Of a stretch of 64,000 nt of DNA, positions 1 to 7,723 are shown one piece after another; positions within the stretch are counted from its first letter, which is position 1; each line of letters opens with the position of its first letter. The stretch is from Pseudodesulfovibrio aespoeensis Aspo-2. Lineage in GTDB: Bacteria > Desulfobacterota > Desulfovibrionia > Desulfovibrionales > Desulfovibrionaceae. Made by a program: the position numbers and the translations under genes. The DNA is taken from positions 3,410,001 to 3,474,000 of the forward strand of contig NC_014844.1 of NCBI RefSeq assembly GCF_000176915.2. Reading direction: 5' to 3'. Below the pieces are notes generated by a model that was given only the letters and a program-made list of their open reading frames with translations, was not told the DNA's origin and ran no database searches.

Positions 1-710
1 TCGGTGAACGGGCCGAGCCACGTCCGGACGATCTGCGGCGAGGTGTAGTAGAGCCGGTCCGACACGTCATCTTCCGAGGCGAAGCGGTGATGCAGGATGT
101 TGGTAACCACAGGCTCGCCCTTGGCGTCGAAATACACGTCAATGGCGTATTCCTCGCCCTGGATGGCCGCCTCGACGATGAACTCGCCCGCGTCCACCAC
201 GCTTTCGGGATACTGGGCGTTCATGGTCGCCCGTTCGCGCTCAAGGGCCGCCGCCGTGGCGGGCCACTGGCTGTCCAAACAGACCACATGCACGCCGAGG
301 CTGAAGAATCCGCGCGAGGGCTTGATCACGAACGGCTTGGGAAACCCTGCCGGGTCGAACGCTCCCAGCCCTTCCGCCGTCACCCGCGCAAAGCGATAGT
401 CCGGGTACAGGCAGGCCGTGACCTCCCGAAAACGCGCCTTGTCCTTGCACACCTCGATCTGCCGGGCCAGATCGCTGCCCTCGGCAGCCGCCAGGACCAG
501 ATCAAGCGAGTTCTCGGAATTGGCCAGCACCCGCTCGCCCGCGACAATCCGCCGGGCCAGCTCCGCCTGATCGACGAAAAGCAGCCGGTCCCGCGCCGCC
601 CTGTCGCAGACCACGGCCCGCGCTCGGTCCGTATCCAGCACAGGCTGGCCCAGCCGCGCGGCGGTCTCGCACAAATACTCCGACACATAAGGGGCGTCGA
701 GGAGCAGCAT
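1..710 (-). CDS. ATP-grasp domain protein (3' end outside window)
   Basis: The C-terminus is missing because the frame runs off the left edge of the window. The visible 236 residues start MLLLDAPYVSEYL and include CKDKARFREV followed by PFVIKPSRGFFSLGVHVV and a later GEFIVEAAIQGEEYAIDVYF stretch. This order (lid lysine, PFVIKP strand, glycine-rich loop, GEEYxIDVYF) is typical of ATP-grasp carboxylate-amine ligases. The substrate cannot be told. The start ATG lies 1 base after the stop of the upstream DUF4276 gene, with an AAGGAT ribosome site inside that gene's last codons, so the two are co-transcribed. Its base composition is GC-rich like the main genome, unlike the two genes upstream of it. 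Confidence 0.75.
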   Translation of the reverse strand, partial: MLLLDAPYVSEYLCETAARLGQPVLDTDRARAVVCDRAARDRLLFVDQAELARRIVAGERVLANSENSLDLVLAAAEGSDLARQIEVCKDKARFREVTACLYPDYRFARVTAEGLGAFDPAGFPKPFVIKPSRGFFSLGVHVVCLDSQWPATAAALERERATMNAQYPESVVDAGEFIVEAAIQGEEYAIDVYFDAKGEPVVTNILHHRFASEDDVSDRLYYTSPQIVRTWLGPFT

Positions 711-711
711 G

Positions 712-1281
712 CTATCCTTGGGCTATGCGCCTGATTCCAGAAATGAAAGCCTGAAAGCTCCTGGACATATTGGCATTCGGCTCAAGGGATAGTTCTTGCC
801 CGATGAGAGAAGATCCGCTCTTCTTCATGTAGTTTGGGACAAGTTTCTTCAACTCTGTGGCCGGAGACCCAAGCTTGTCCGGCTCTGAGAATTTTGCCTT
901 GCTTTGGTTCTTGACCAATTTGGGCTTATGGAACGCAGCAGCAACAGCAGCGAGGTCCCCAATGTACCATGACTCCAATTCCCGGCAGACTATACGGATC
1001 AACGAGGCTTGCCTGCCTGACTGTTCACACAGATTGACCAGGTGCTGTTTGATCGTTTTGCAGTCGCCGCTGTCCTGGTCCCGCAGTATAACAAAAAGGT
1101 CATCTGGATAATTCCAGCTTCTGAGTTTTCTCGGAAGAGATTTTTCCAGGTGCTGCTTTCCGTCGTGGGAGATGAAAAGGTAGTCTCGTCCCTCCAGGGA
1201 GCCCGGCAAAAGGCGAGGAAGTAATCCTTTCAGACAGCGGACCATGGACTCTTCTTCGAGCATGAATATGAGCCGGGCCAT
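712..1281 (-). CDS. DUF4276 family (Toprim-like) protein
   Basis: This 189-aa protein begins MARLIFMLEEESM; an ATG 11 codons earlier exists, but the chosen start forms a TGATG junction with the stop of the ATPase gene, a classic coupled start. The EEES motif, an ILRDQDSGDC stretch and CRELESWYIGD match the DUF4276 pattern (early acidic residue, DxD-like acidic cluster, ExW). The family is thought to be Toprim-like and commonly sits next to AAA ATPases. By analogy with ATPase-Toprim pairs such as PARIS or Gabija, a nuclease effector in an anti-phage pair is plausible, but this is inference. The region is visibly more AT-rich than its neighbours. Confidence 0.7.
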   Translation of the reverse strand: MARLIFMLEEESMVRCLKGLLPRLLPGSLEGRDYLFISHDGKQHLEKSLPRKLRSWNYPDDLFVILRDQDSGDCKTIKQHLVNLCEQSGRQASLIRIVCRELESWYIGDLAAVAAAFHKPKLVKNQSKAKFSEPDKLGSPATELKKLVPNYMKKSGSSLIGQELSLEPNANMSRSFQAFISGIRRIAQG

Positions 1282-2468
1282 CAGATATCCGTCCTGAATA
1301 AGCCTTCTTTCCAAAGATAACCGGGGAGATCTCCTTCTTCAACGAGCTTCACCAACTGCTCGATTTCCCCGGCTTTGAAAACCGTGGTGACTCCCTCGTT
1401 CTTCTCAAGCCAGAAGATGCTGGCAAGCGGGACCGCGTTGAGAAAATCCGGAGAGTGGGTTGTCACGAACACTTGCCCACCTCTCCGGGCATATTCTTCA
1501 AACTCCTCGGCAAGTTCACCAAGAAGCATCGGGTAGAGCTGGTTCTCCGGTTCTTCCACACACAGGAGCGGGTGCGGCTTTGGATCATAGAGCAACACGA
1601 GGTACGCAAACATCTTGATGGTGCCGTCGGAAACGTAGCGATCCACAAAAGGGTCGGCGAATGAGCCATCTTGAAATTTGAGGACAATTCTTCCGTCAGG
1701 CGTATCCGTCGCTTCAACATTTTTGATTCCGGGGACACGTTCGCGCATTTTGCCAAGTATGCGCGAGAATACATCAGGATGATTGTCGTAAATATGCTGT
1801 GCAACCAGCTGAAGGTTGTCGCCGGTTGTGGAAAGATGTTCGGCAACGCCTGCATCCTTGCTGCCGCGAGCATCATTTATGTGAAAATTCGAAACATGCC
1901 AGCTTTCGATCAATTGCCGGAAGGCGCTTGCGGCTTTGAACCTCTGGAACTGACCTACGCCTTTGATGGCTAAAATATCCGGGGCTTCAAGTTGCTCCCA
2001 CTCGCGCTCCAGAGCTTCCTCCTCTTTGTCGAAGTCCTCCTCGTTTGTGACCGCGTAGCCTGACCCTTTGGCAAATTCCAGAAAATGGTACGGCTTGCCG
2101 TTTCTGCCTCTCTTGTATCTCAAAATTTCTCTGGTCACTTCGGGCCGGTTGAGTTCACTGTCATACCCGATCTGCAAATGATAGGTTACGAGCCTTTCCT
2201 TGCCACCAATGGGCATTCTGAATTTGATTTCGATAAGGATGGCTTCACCGCCGTGCCCTCTGGTTACGACTTCTTTAAAGCCTCCCCTTTTTTGTAAGGC
2301 TTGTCGCACATTATGTTGCAACGAGTCTTTGAGAAAGCCGATGACATCGAAAAACGTGGATTTTCCCGACCCATTCGGCCCGAGAAGAACGCAAAAGGAT
2401 GGCAGGTCCTTAAAGGTGACCTTCCGAAATGCTCTGAAATTCCGGATGTGAATCTGTTCAATTTTCAC
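1281..2468 (-). CDS. AAA family ATPase (AAA_21/OLD-like)
   Basis: A 395-aa SMC/RecF-type ATPase. The N-terminus IRNFRAF is the usual RecF/OLD signature; Walker A GPNGSGKST is at residues 30-38, Walker B CVEEPEN near 303-309, and the H-loop VTTHSPDFLN near 337. No nuclease domain is fused, so the coupled DUF4276 protein downstream probably supplies it. It is the first gene of an apparent three-gene cistron (ATPase, DUF4276, ATP-grasp), 12 bp beyond the 3' end of the NtrC-type gene. Base composition is clearly lower in GC than the flanks, suggesting transfer. Exact defence family not determined. Confidence 0.8.
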   Translation of the reverse strand: MKIEQIHIRNFRAFRKVTFKDLPSFCVLLGPNGSGKSTFFDVIGFLKDSLQHNVRQALQKRGGFKEVVTRGHGGEAILIEIKFRMPIGGKERLVTYHLQIGYDSELNRPEVTREILRYKRGRNGKPYHFLEFAKGSGYAVTNEEDFDKEEEALEREWEQLEAPDILAIKGVGQFQRFKAASAFRQLIESWHVSNFHINDARGSKDAGVAEHLSTTGDNLQLVAQHIYDNHPDVFSRILGKMRERVPGIKNVEATDTPDGRIVLKFQDGSFADPFVDRYVSDGTIKMFAYLVLLYDPKPHPLLCVEEPENQLYPMLLGELAEEFEEYARRGGQVFVTTHSPDFLNAVPLASIFWLEKNEGVTTVFKAGEIEQLVKLVEEGDLPGYLWKEGLFRTDI

Positions 2469-2480
2469 TTTTGCTTCCCC

Positions 2481-3860
2481 TTATTTCGCCTTGCCCATCA
2501 GGTCGTATTTCTTCAATTTATATTGCAGGTTGCTCTTGGAGAGGCCGAGCATCTCGGCAGCCTTGACCTGGATGAAGTCCGCCCTGGCCAGGGCGCGCTT
2601 GACCAGAGCGCCCTCGATCTTGTCCATGGTCTCGGCCAGGTTCAGCTCGGATGGCAGCAGGTCCACCGCGCTCTTGAACTGGGCCTCCTCGTCCTTGATC
2701 TCGGGCGGCAGGTCGTCGGCGTCGATGGTGTCAGACCGGGCCAGCACCGTGCACCGCTCCACCACGTTCTCCAACTGGCGGACATTGCCCGGCCATTCGT
2801 AGGCGGTCAGGTAGTCCATGGCCGCGCCGGTGAACCCGGCGATCTCCACCTGGTTCTCCTTGGTGTACTTGTCGAGAAAGTGGGCGGCCAGCAGCGGGAT
2901 GTCCTCGCGCCGCTCGCGCAGGGGGGGCAGAAAGATGGAGACCACGTTGAGCCGGTAAAAAAGATCCTCGCGGAACTCGCCGCGCGACACCGCCTCCTGG
3001 AGATTCTTGTTGGTGGCGGCCACGATGCGGATGTCCACGTCGAATGTCTCGGTGCCGCCCACGCGCTCGATCTGGTGCTCCTGAAGCACGCGCAGCAGCT
3101 TGACCTGGAGCTCGGGCGTCAGTTCGCCGATCTCGTCGAGGAACAGGGTGCCCTTGTTGGCCTGCTCGAACCGCCCCTTGCGCATGGCCATGGCCCCGGT
3201 GAACGAGCCCTTCTCGTGGCCGAACAGCTCGCTTTCGAGCACGCCGGGGCTGAGCGCCATGCAGTTGACCGTGATGAACGGCTCGTCGCGGCGCGGGGAC
3301 GAGGTGTGGATGGCGCGGGCCACCAGCTCCTTGCCCGTGCCTGATTCGCCGAGGATGAGCACCGTGGAGCGGCTGGGCGCGGCCCGGTCCACCATGTCCA
3401 TGACCTGCTGCATGCCCTTGCCCCGGGCAATGATGTTGCCCTTGCCGAATCGGTCGCGGATCTCGCGCTTGAGGCGGATGTTCTCCTGCTGGGTGGCGGC
3501 GAACTGCACTGCCTTGGAGATGGAGAGGAGCAGCTCCTCGTTGGCAAACGGCTTGGTGATGTAGTCAAAGGCCCCGATGCGCATGGCCTCCACCGCGGCC
3601 TCGATGGAGCCGTAGGCGGTCATGATCAGCACCGGGATGTGCGGGTAGTTCTTCTTGCAGTGTTCGAGCACGTCCTGTCCCGAGAGCTTGGGCATCTTCA
3701 TGTCCGTCAGGATGATGTCCACCTCGGATTCCTCGAGGTAGGCCAGGCCCATCTCCGGATCGGGCAGGGTGGTCACGCTGTACCCCTCGTCCTCCAGGAT
3801 GGATTCGAGGATGAGCAGGTAGTTCTTTTCGTCGTCAAGGACCAGGATATGGGCGGGCAT
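2481..3860 (-). CDS. sigma-54-dependent response regulator, NtrC/AtoC type
   Basis: 459 aa with three domains: an N-terminal receiver (phospho-acceptor Asp in ILTDMKMP, K in ITKPF), a central AAA+ sigma-54 activation domain (Walker A GESGTGKE, Walker [11 protein letters not shown]) and a C-terminal Fis-type helix-turn-helix ([20 protein letters not shown]). The sigma-54 contact loop reads GSFTGA rather than the consensus GAFTGA, a tolerated variant. It would activate sigma-54 promoters when phosphorylated. No histidine kinase is adjacent; the kinase near 7.7-9.4 kb is the nearest candidate. Targets are not evident from this window. Confidence 0.92.
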   Translation of the reverse strand: MPAHILVLDDEKNYLLILESILEDEGYSVTTLPDPEMGLAYLEESEVDIILTDMKMPKLSGQDVLEHCKKNYPHIPVLIMTAYGSIEAAVEAMRIGAFDYITKPFANEELLLSISKAVQFAATQQENIRLKREIRDRFGKGNIIARGKGMQQVMDMVDRAAPSRSTVLILGESGTGKELVARAIHTSSPRRDEPFITVNCMALSPGVLESELFGHEKGSFTGAMAMRKGRFEQANKGTLFLDEIGELTPELQVKLLRVLQEHQIERVGGTETFDVDIRIVAATNKNLQEAVSRGEFREDLFYRLNVVSIFLPPLRERREDIPLLAAHFLDKYTKENQVEIAGFTGAAMDYLTAYEWPGNVRQLENVVERCTVLARSDTIDADDLPPEIKDEEAQFKSAVDLLPSELNLAETMDKIEGALVKRALARADFIQVKAAEMLGLSKSNLQYKLKKYDLMGKAK

Positions 3861-4031
3861 GTACTCTCCGGCTTTTTTTCAAGGGATGTGGATCAGGATA
3901 AAGCAAGACGGCCCGAAAACCAAGCGGGCATTTGGACCGCCTGTCGCGGGCGCATCACGAAAAGATGTCGAGAAAGCCACATTCTTGATTCGCCGCTGGA
4001 TTGTGCCCCTGGCCCGTGGTATAATGCGCGC

Positions 4032-4613
4032 ATGAGTGACATTGACAAGAAACGGTTGCGCGGCGAGATGCTGGCCCGCCGGAGCACGCTGACCGCCGGA
4101 CAGACGCGCGAGGCGGGCGAGGACGTGGCGGCCCTGATCCGCTCCCTGCCGGAGTGGCGGCAGGCGCGCGAGGTGCTGGTCTACTGGCCCATGCGCGGCG
4201 AGGTGGACGTGCGCCCCCTGGTGGAAGAGCTGTGGCAGCGCGGCTGCCGGGTGCTCCTGCCCCGCTGTCGGCCCGACGCCTACGGCGAGATGGACCTGGC
4301 CTGCGCGGCCTGCGAGGATGAGCTGTCGCCCGGTCCCTTCACCCTGATGGAGCCTGACGCAGCCAGATGCCCGGCCATCAAGTCGTGCAGCCCGGACCTG
4401 GCCCTGATCCCCGGCGTCTGCTTTGACCGGCGCGGCTACCGGCTGGGCTACGGCGGCGGCTACTACGACCGGCTGCTGGACTCCGGGACCATGGGCCGCC
4501 CCCTGCTCATCGGCATCGGCCACGCCTTCCAGCTGGTGGACGAGCTGCCGGTCCAGCCCTGGGACATGCCCGTGGACGTGGTCTGCACCGAAGAGGAATT
4601 ATGGCGCCCATAG
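4032..4613 (+). CDS. 5-formyltetrahydrofolate cyclo-ligase
   Basis: 193 aa. It converts 5-formyl-THF to 5,10-methenyl-THF using ATP in the cytoplasm. Family hallmarks are the basic N-terminus KKRLRGEMLARR, the central YWPMRGEVDVRPL, and the C-terminal substrate/Mg loop GVCFDRRGYRLGYGGGYYDR. The ATG at 4032 was chosen because the family begins just here (about 190 aa); an in-frame opening further upstream overlaps the promoter of the divergent regulator. Its last 13 bases overlap the start of the next gene, so the two are translationally linked. Confidence 0.93.
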   Translation: MSDIDKKRLRGEMLARRSTLTAGQTREAGEDVAALIRSLPEWRQAREVLVYWPMRGEVDVRPLVEELWQRGCRVLLPRCRPDAYGEMDLACAACEDELSPGPFTLMEPDAARCPAIKSCSPDLALIPGVCFDRRGYRLGYGGGYYDRLLDSGTMGRPLLIGIGHAFQLVDELPVQPWDMPVDVVCTEEELWRP

Positions 4614-5365
4614 CCTTTTTTCCGTTCCCGTTCGCGGCCATCCCGAGCGTTGGCTGCGCCTTTACCTCGCGCCGCGGCGGGGTGAGCGAGCCGCCCCACG
4701 ACACGGCCAATCTCTCCTTTGAGGTCGGCGACGAGCCGGACGCGGTGCGCCAGAACCGCAGGCTGCTCCACGACCGCCTGGGCCTGACCGGCTGGTGCGA
4801 ATGCCGCCAGGTGCACGGCGACGTGATCCACTTCGACCCCGCCCCCGCCGCGCCCGAGGCCGAGCCGGTCCTTGAGGGCGACGGCCTGGCCACGGCCACC
4901 CCCGGCATCGGGCTGGTCATCAAGACCGCCGACTGCCAGCCCCTGCTCCTGGCCCACAACTCGGGCCGCTACGTGGCCGCCCTGCACGTGGGCTGGCGCG
5001 GCAACCGGATCAACTTCCCGGGCACGGGCGTGGCCCGCTTCTGCGCCCACTATGGCCTCTCGCCCGTTGACATCCACGCCTCGCGCGGCCCCAGCCTCGG
5101 CCCTGCCGCCGCCCAGTTCGTCAACTTCGACACCGACTTCGGCCCCGGCTTCGAGCCCTATCACGACCCGGCCAGCCGCACCGTGGACCTCTGGCGCCTG
5201 ACCCGCGACCAGCTCCTGGCCGCCGGAATCCCGGCCCATCAGATATTCGGCATGAACCAGTGCACCGTGAGCCACGAGGACACCTTCTTCTCCTACCGCA
5301 AGGCCTGCGCCTCCCCCATCAAGGCCACAGGCCGACAAGCCGGAGTGATCTGGATCAAGGGGTGA
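4601..5365 (+). CDS. YfiH-type laccase-domain protein (purine nucleoside phosphorylase / peptidoglycan editing factor)
   Basis: 254 aa, polyphenol-oxidase/YfiH family (DUF152). Seen in order: FTSRRGGVSEPP, CRQVHGD, IKTADCQPLLL, HVGWRG and a C-terminal SHEDTFFSYRK. These carry the conserved His and Cys zinc ligands (CRQVHG, TADC, HVGWRG). Members have been shown to act as purine nucleoside phosphorylases/adenosine deaminases and to edit peptidoglycan precursors. It overlaps the 3' end of the cyclo-ligase gene by 13 bases, so they form an operon. Confidence 0.9.
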   Translation: MAPIAFFPFPFAAIPSVGCAFTSRRGGVSEPPHDTANLSFEVGDEPDAVRQNRRLLHDRLGLTGWCECRQVHGDVIHFDPAPAAPEAEPVLEGDGLATATPGIGLVIKTADCQPLLLAHNSGRYVAALHVGWRGNRINFPGTGVARFCAHYGLSPVDIHASRGPSLGPAAAQFVNFDTDFGPGFEPYHDPASRTVDLWRLTRDQLLAAGIPAHQIFGMNQCTVSHEDTFFSYRKACASPIKATGRQAGVIWIKG

Positions 5366-5394
5366 GGGGAAAACCCTTCCTTGAGTCCCACCGA

Positions 5395-5445
5395 TGAGAC
5401 ACAAACCCCGTTGTGTCTCATAAATCGTGATATGCGAGACACAAG
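5395..5445. promoter_or_regulatory. Palindromic operator-like cluster upstream of alkyl sulfatase
   Basis: TGAGACACAA (5395-5404) and TTGTGTCTCA (5411-5420) form a perfect 10-bp inverted repeat with a 6-base spacer. A third copy, GAGACACAA, follows at 5436-5444 in direct orientation, giving a second TGTGTCTC/GAGACACA inverted pair. Three half-sites in 50 bp suggest a binding site for a dimeric regulator of the sulfatase gene. A terminator for the preceding gene is less likely because no T-run follows. Confidence 0.45.
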
Positions 5446-5502
5446 CCGGGCTCTCACAGAGACAGACGGCAACCAACAACCCCATAAGCGGTTCCTGGCA
5501 AA

Positions 5503-5640
5503 CCGCCTCCCCCCCAAGACATTCCTCCCCAAATCTGGTATGCGGCGGAAAGGTCTGCTTTTTACGGTCGCCAGCCTGGGGTTGGCGTTTGCCGTCGCGG
5601 GGTTGTTCACCAGGGGCAGGGCGGGGCGCGCCCTGAACAA
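5503..5640 (+). repeat. Degenerate paralogous copy of the 58-aa membrane-protein gene and its leader
   Basis: The stretch matches the region at 9632-9770. Shared pieces are CCCCAAGACATTCCTC, then CAAATCnGGTA, then GGGTTGG.GTTT and GTTCACCAGGGGCA. Here an ATG at 5540 opens a frame (RRKGLLFTVASLGLAFAVAGLFTRG) resembling the N-terminal half of the small protein at 9682 (GLVFLIAGLFTRGK), but it has no stop and runs in frame into the sulfatase signal peptide. It is probably a truncated duplicate. No ribosome site precedes ATG 5540. Confidence 0.6.
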
Positions 5641-5650
5641 AGGAGTTGGC

Positions 5651-7642
5651 ATGCACGGGAAGCGGGTTGGATGGATGGCATTGGCTCTTGTGCTCGGGAT
5701 GGCCCTCTCTCTGGTCCGGGCCGGGTACGCCACGGCGGAGGACATGCCGCCCAAGCCTGCCACGGAGCAGACGAAGCGGGTCAACGACTCCTTTTTCAAG
5801 GCATACGATTTTGCCGACATGCAAGATTTCGAGGATGCCCGACGCGGCTTCGTCGCTCCCCTGGAAAACCAGGGGGTGATCCTGAACGAGGCCGGGCAGC
5901 CTGTCTGGGACATGACCAGATATCAATTCATCCTCAATGCCGAGGCCGCCCCGGCCACGGTCAATCCCGGCCTGTGGCGGCAGATGCGCCTCGTGCTCAC
6001 AGGCGGGTTGTTCAAGGTCTGCGACGGGCTGTATCAGGTCAGGAACGCGGACCTCTCGAACCTGACCGTGTTCGAGGGCGCAACCGGCATCATCGTGGCT
6101 GATCCGCTCGTGTCGGTGGAGACGGCGAGGGCCGCGCTGGAACTCTACTACAAGCACCGGGGCCGCAGGCCCGTGGTCGCGGTCATCTATTCGCACAGCC
6201 ATGTGGACCACTACGGCGGCGTGAAGGGCGTTGTCTCGGAGGAGGATGTCAAGTCCGGCAAGGTGCAGATCATCGCCCCGGAAGGGTTCCTTGAGGCGGC
6301 GGTGGCCGAAAACGTGTTCGCCGGAACCGTCATGGCGCGCCGGGCCTCTTACATGTACGGAAACCTGCTGCCCCCCTCCGCCACCGGACAGGTGGGCGCG
6401 GGGCTGGGGACCACGACCTCCTCGGGAAGAATCTCGCTCATCGCGCCCACCGTGACTGTGACCAAAACCGGGCAGAAGATGCACATCGACGGGCTGGACT
6501 TTGAATTCATGCTCGCCCCCGGCTCCGAGGCGCCATCGGAGATGCACTGGTATGTCGAGCAGTTCAAGGCCGTCACTGCGGCGGAAAACTGCGTCCACAC
6601 CCTGCACAACACCTATTCGCTGCGCGGGGCCAAGGTCCGCGATCCCCTGCTGTGGTCCAAGTACCTCGACGAGACCATCGCCATGTGGGGGGACAGGGCG
6701 CAGATCATGTACGGCATGCACCACTGGCCGGTGTGGGGCAATGACATCGTCGTCGCCAACCTGAAGATGGGACGGGACGGCTACCGATTCATCAACGACC
6801 AGACCCTGCGCCTCGCCAACCACGGGTTGACCCCGGAAGAGATCGCGGAACAGATCGCATTCACGGGAGAACTCGGCAAGCATTGGGCCATGCGCGGCTA
6901 CTATGGCTCCATGTACCACAATGTCAGGGCTACCTATGTCCTGCATCTGGGATGGTTTGACGGCAATCCCTCCCGGCTGCACCCGCTGCCCCCGGTGGAC
7001 GCCGCCAAGAAGTACGTGGAATTCATGGGCGGGGCCGACGCGGTCATGGACAAGGCCCGGAAGTCGTTTGCAGCAGGCGAGTACCGCTGGGTGGCACAGG
7101 TCATGAACCACGTCGTGTTCGCCGAGCCGGACAACGTCGAGGCGCGCCAGTTGACGGCGGACGCGCTTGAGCAGTTGGGCTACCAGTCGGAGTCCGGCCC
7201 ATGGAGAAACTTCTATCTGACCGGTGCCCAGGAGCTGCGCTACGGGGTGCAAAAGCTGCCCATCCCGGTGGGCAGCAGCGACACCGCACAGGCCATGGCC
7301 CTGGACATGTTCCTGGACTACCTCGGCACCCGCATCGACAGCGCCAAGGCGGGCAACAGGCACATCGTGCTCAACATGACCTTCACGGACAAGGGCCAGA
7401 CGTGCCTCCTGGAGCTTGAAAACGGGGCGCTCAGCCACAGGATGAACGCGAGCGCCACCAACGCCGACGCCACGGTCACCATCTCCCGCGCTGTCCTCGG
7501 CAAGATCGCCCTGGGCAAGACGACCCTGCCCCAGGAGACCGCGTCCGGCGAGGTTAAGATCACCGGCGACCAGACCGCGCTCGCCGACCTGTTGGCCATG
7601 CTGGACACCTACGAGTTCTGGTTCAACCTGGTCACGCCCTGA
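5651..7642 (+). CDS. Periplasmic linear primary-alkyl sulfatase (SdsA/BDS1 type, metallo-beta-lactamase fold)
   Basis: 663 aa. It hydrolyses alkyl sulfate esters such as dodecyl sulfate. The zinc-binding motif SHSHVDHYGG is present, followed by the family's GSEAPSEMHWY and NTYSLRGAKVRDPLLWSKYL regions, an alkyl-sulfatase dimerisation domain and a C-terminal SCP2-like lipid-binding domain. The N-terminus MHGKRVGWMALALVLGM is a signal peptide cleaved near AGYATA, so the enzyme is periplasmic. The start at 5651 has AAAGGAG six bases upstream; a longer in-frame start at 5540 exists but lacks a ribosome site and reads through a degenerate duplicated gene. A palindromic operator-like cluster lies about 230 bp upstream. 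Confidence 0.92.
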   Translation: MHGKRVGWMALALVLGMALSLVRAGYATAEDMPPKPATEQTKRVNDSFFKAYDFADMQDFEDARRGFVAPLENQGVILNEAGQPVWDMTRYQFILNAEAAPATVNPGLWRQMRLVLTGGLFKVCDGLYQVRNADLSNLTVFEGATGIIVADPLVSVETARAALELYYKHRGRRPVVAVIYSHSHVDHYGGVKGVVSEEDVKSGKVQIIAPEGFLEAAVAENVFAGTVMARRASYMYGNLLPPSATGQVGAGLGTTTSSGRISLIAPTVTVTKTGQKMHIDGLDFEFMLAPGSEAPSEMHWYVEQFKAVTAAENCVHTLHNTYSLRGAKVRDPLLWSKYLDETIAMWGDRAQIMYGMHHWPVWGNDIVVANLKMGRDGYRFINDQTLRLANHGLTPEEIAEQIAFTGELGKHWAMRGYYGSMYHNVRATYVLHLGWFDGNPSRLHPLPPVDAAKKYVEFMGGADAVMDKARKSFAAGEYRWVAQVMNHVVFAEPDNVEARQLTADALEQLGYQSESGPWRNFYLTGAQELRYGVQKLPIPVGSSDTAQAMALDMFLDYLGTRIDSAKAGNRHIVLNMTFTDKGQTCLLELENGALSHRMNASATNADATVTISRAVLGKIALGKTTLPQETASGEVKITGDQTALADLLAMLDTYEFWFNLVTP

Positions 7643-7723
7643 GTCGGCAAGCCGCTCGGGCAAGAAGCGGCACAAGGCTGACGGCTTTTTCGAGGCCGCC
7701 CGTGCGGATGCGATCTTTGGCCG

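Noticed and set aside
5540-5650. Longer alkyl sulfatase starting at ATG 5540
   Set aside because: No ribosome site there, and the extension is a copy of another gene's N-terminus; ATG 5651 has AAAGGAG and opens a signal peptide.
4463-7675. Very long antisense open frame on the minus strand across three plus-strand genes
   Set aside because: It covers genes with clear domains on the other strand, lacks domains of its own, and is a side-effect of high GC codon use. The same applies to long minus frames at 9520-11418 and plus frames at 50973-53561.
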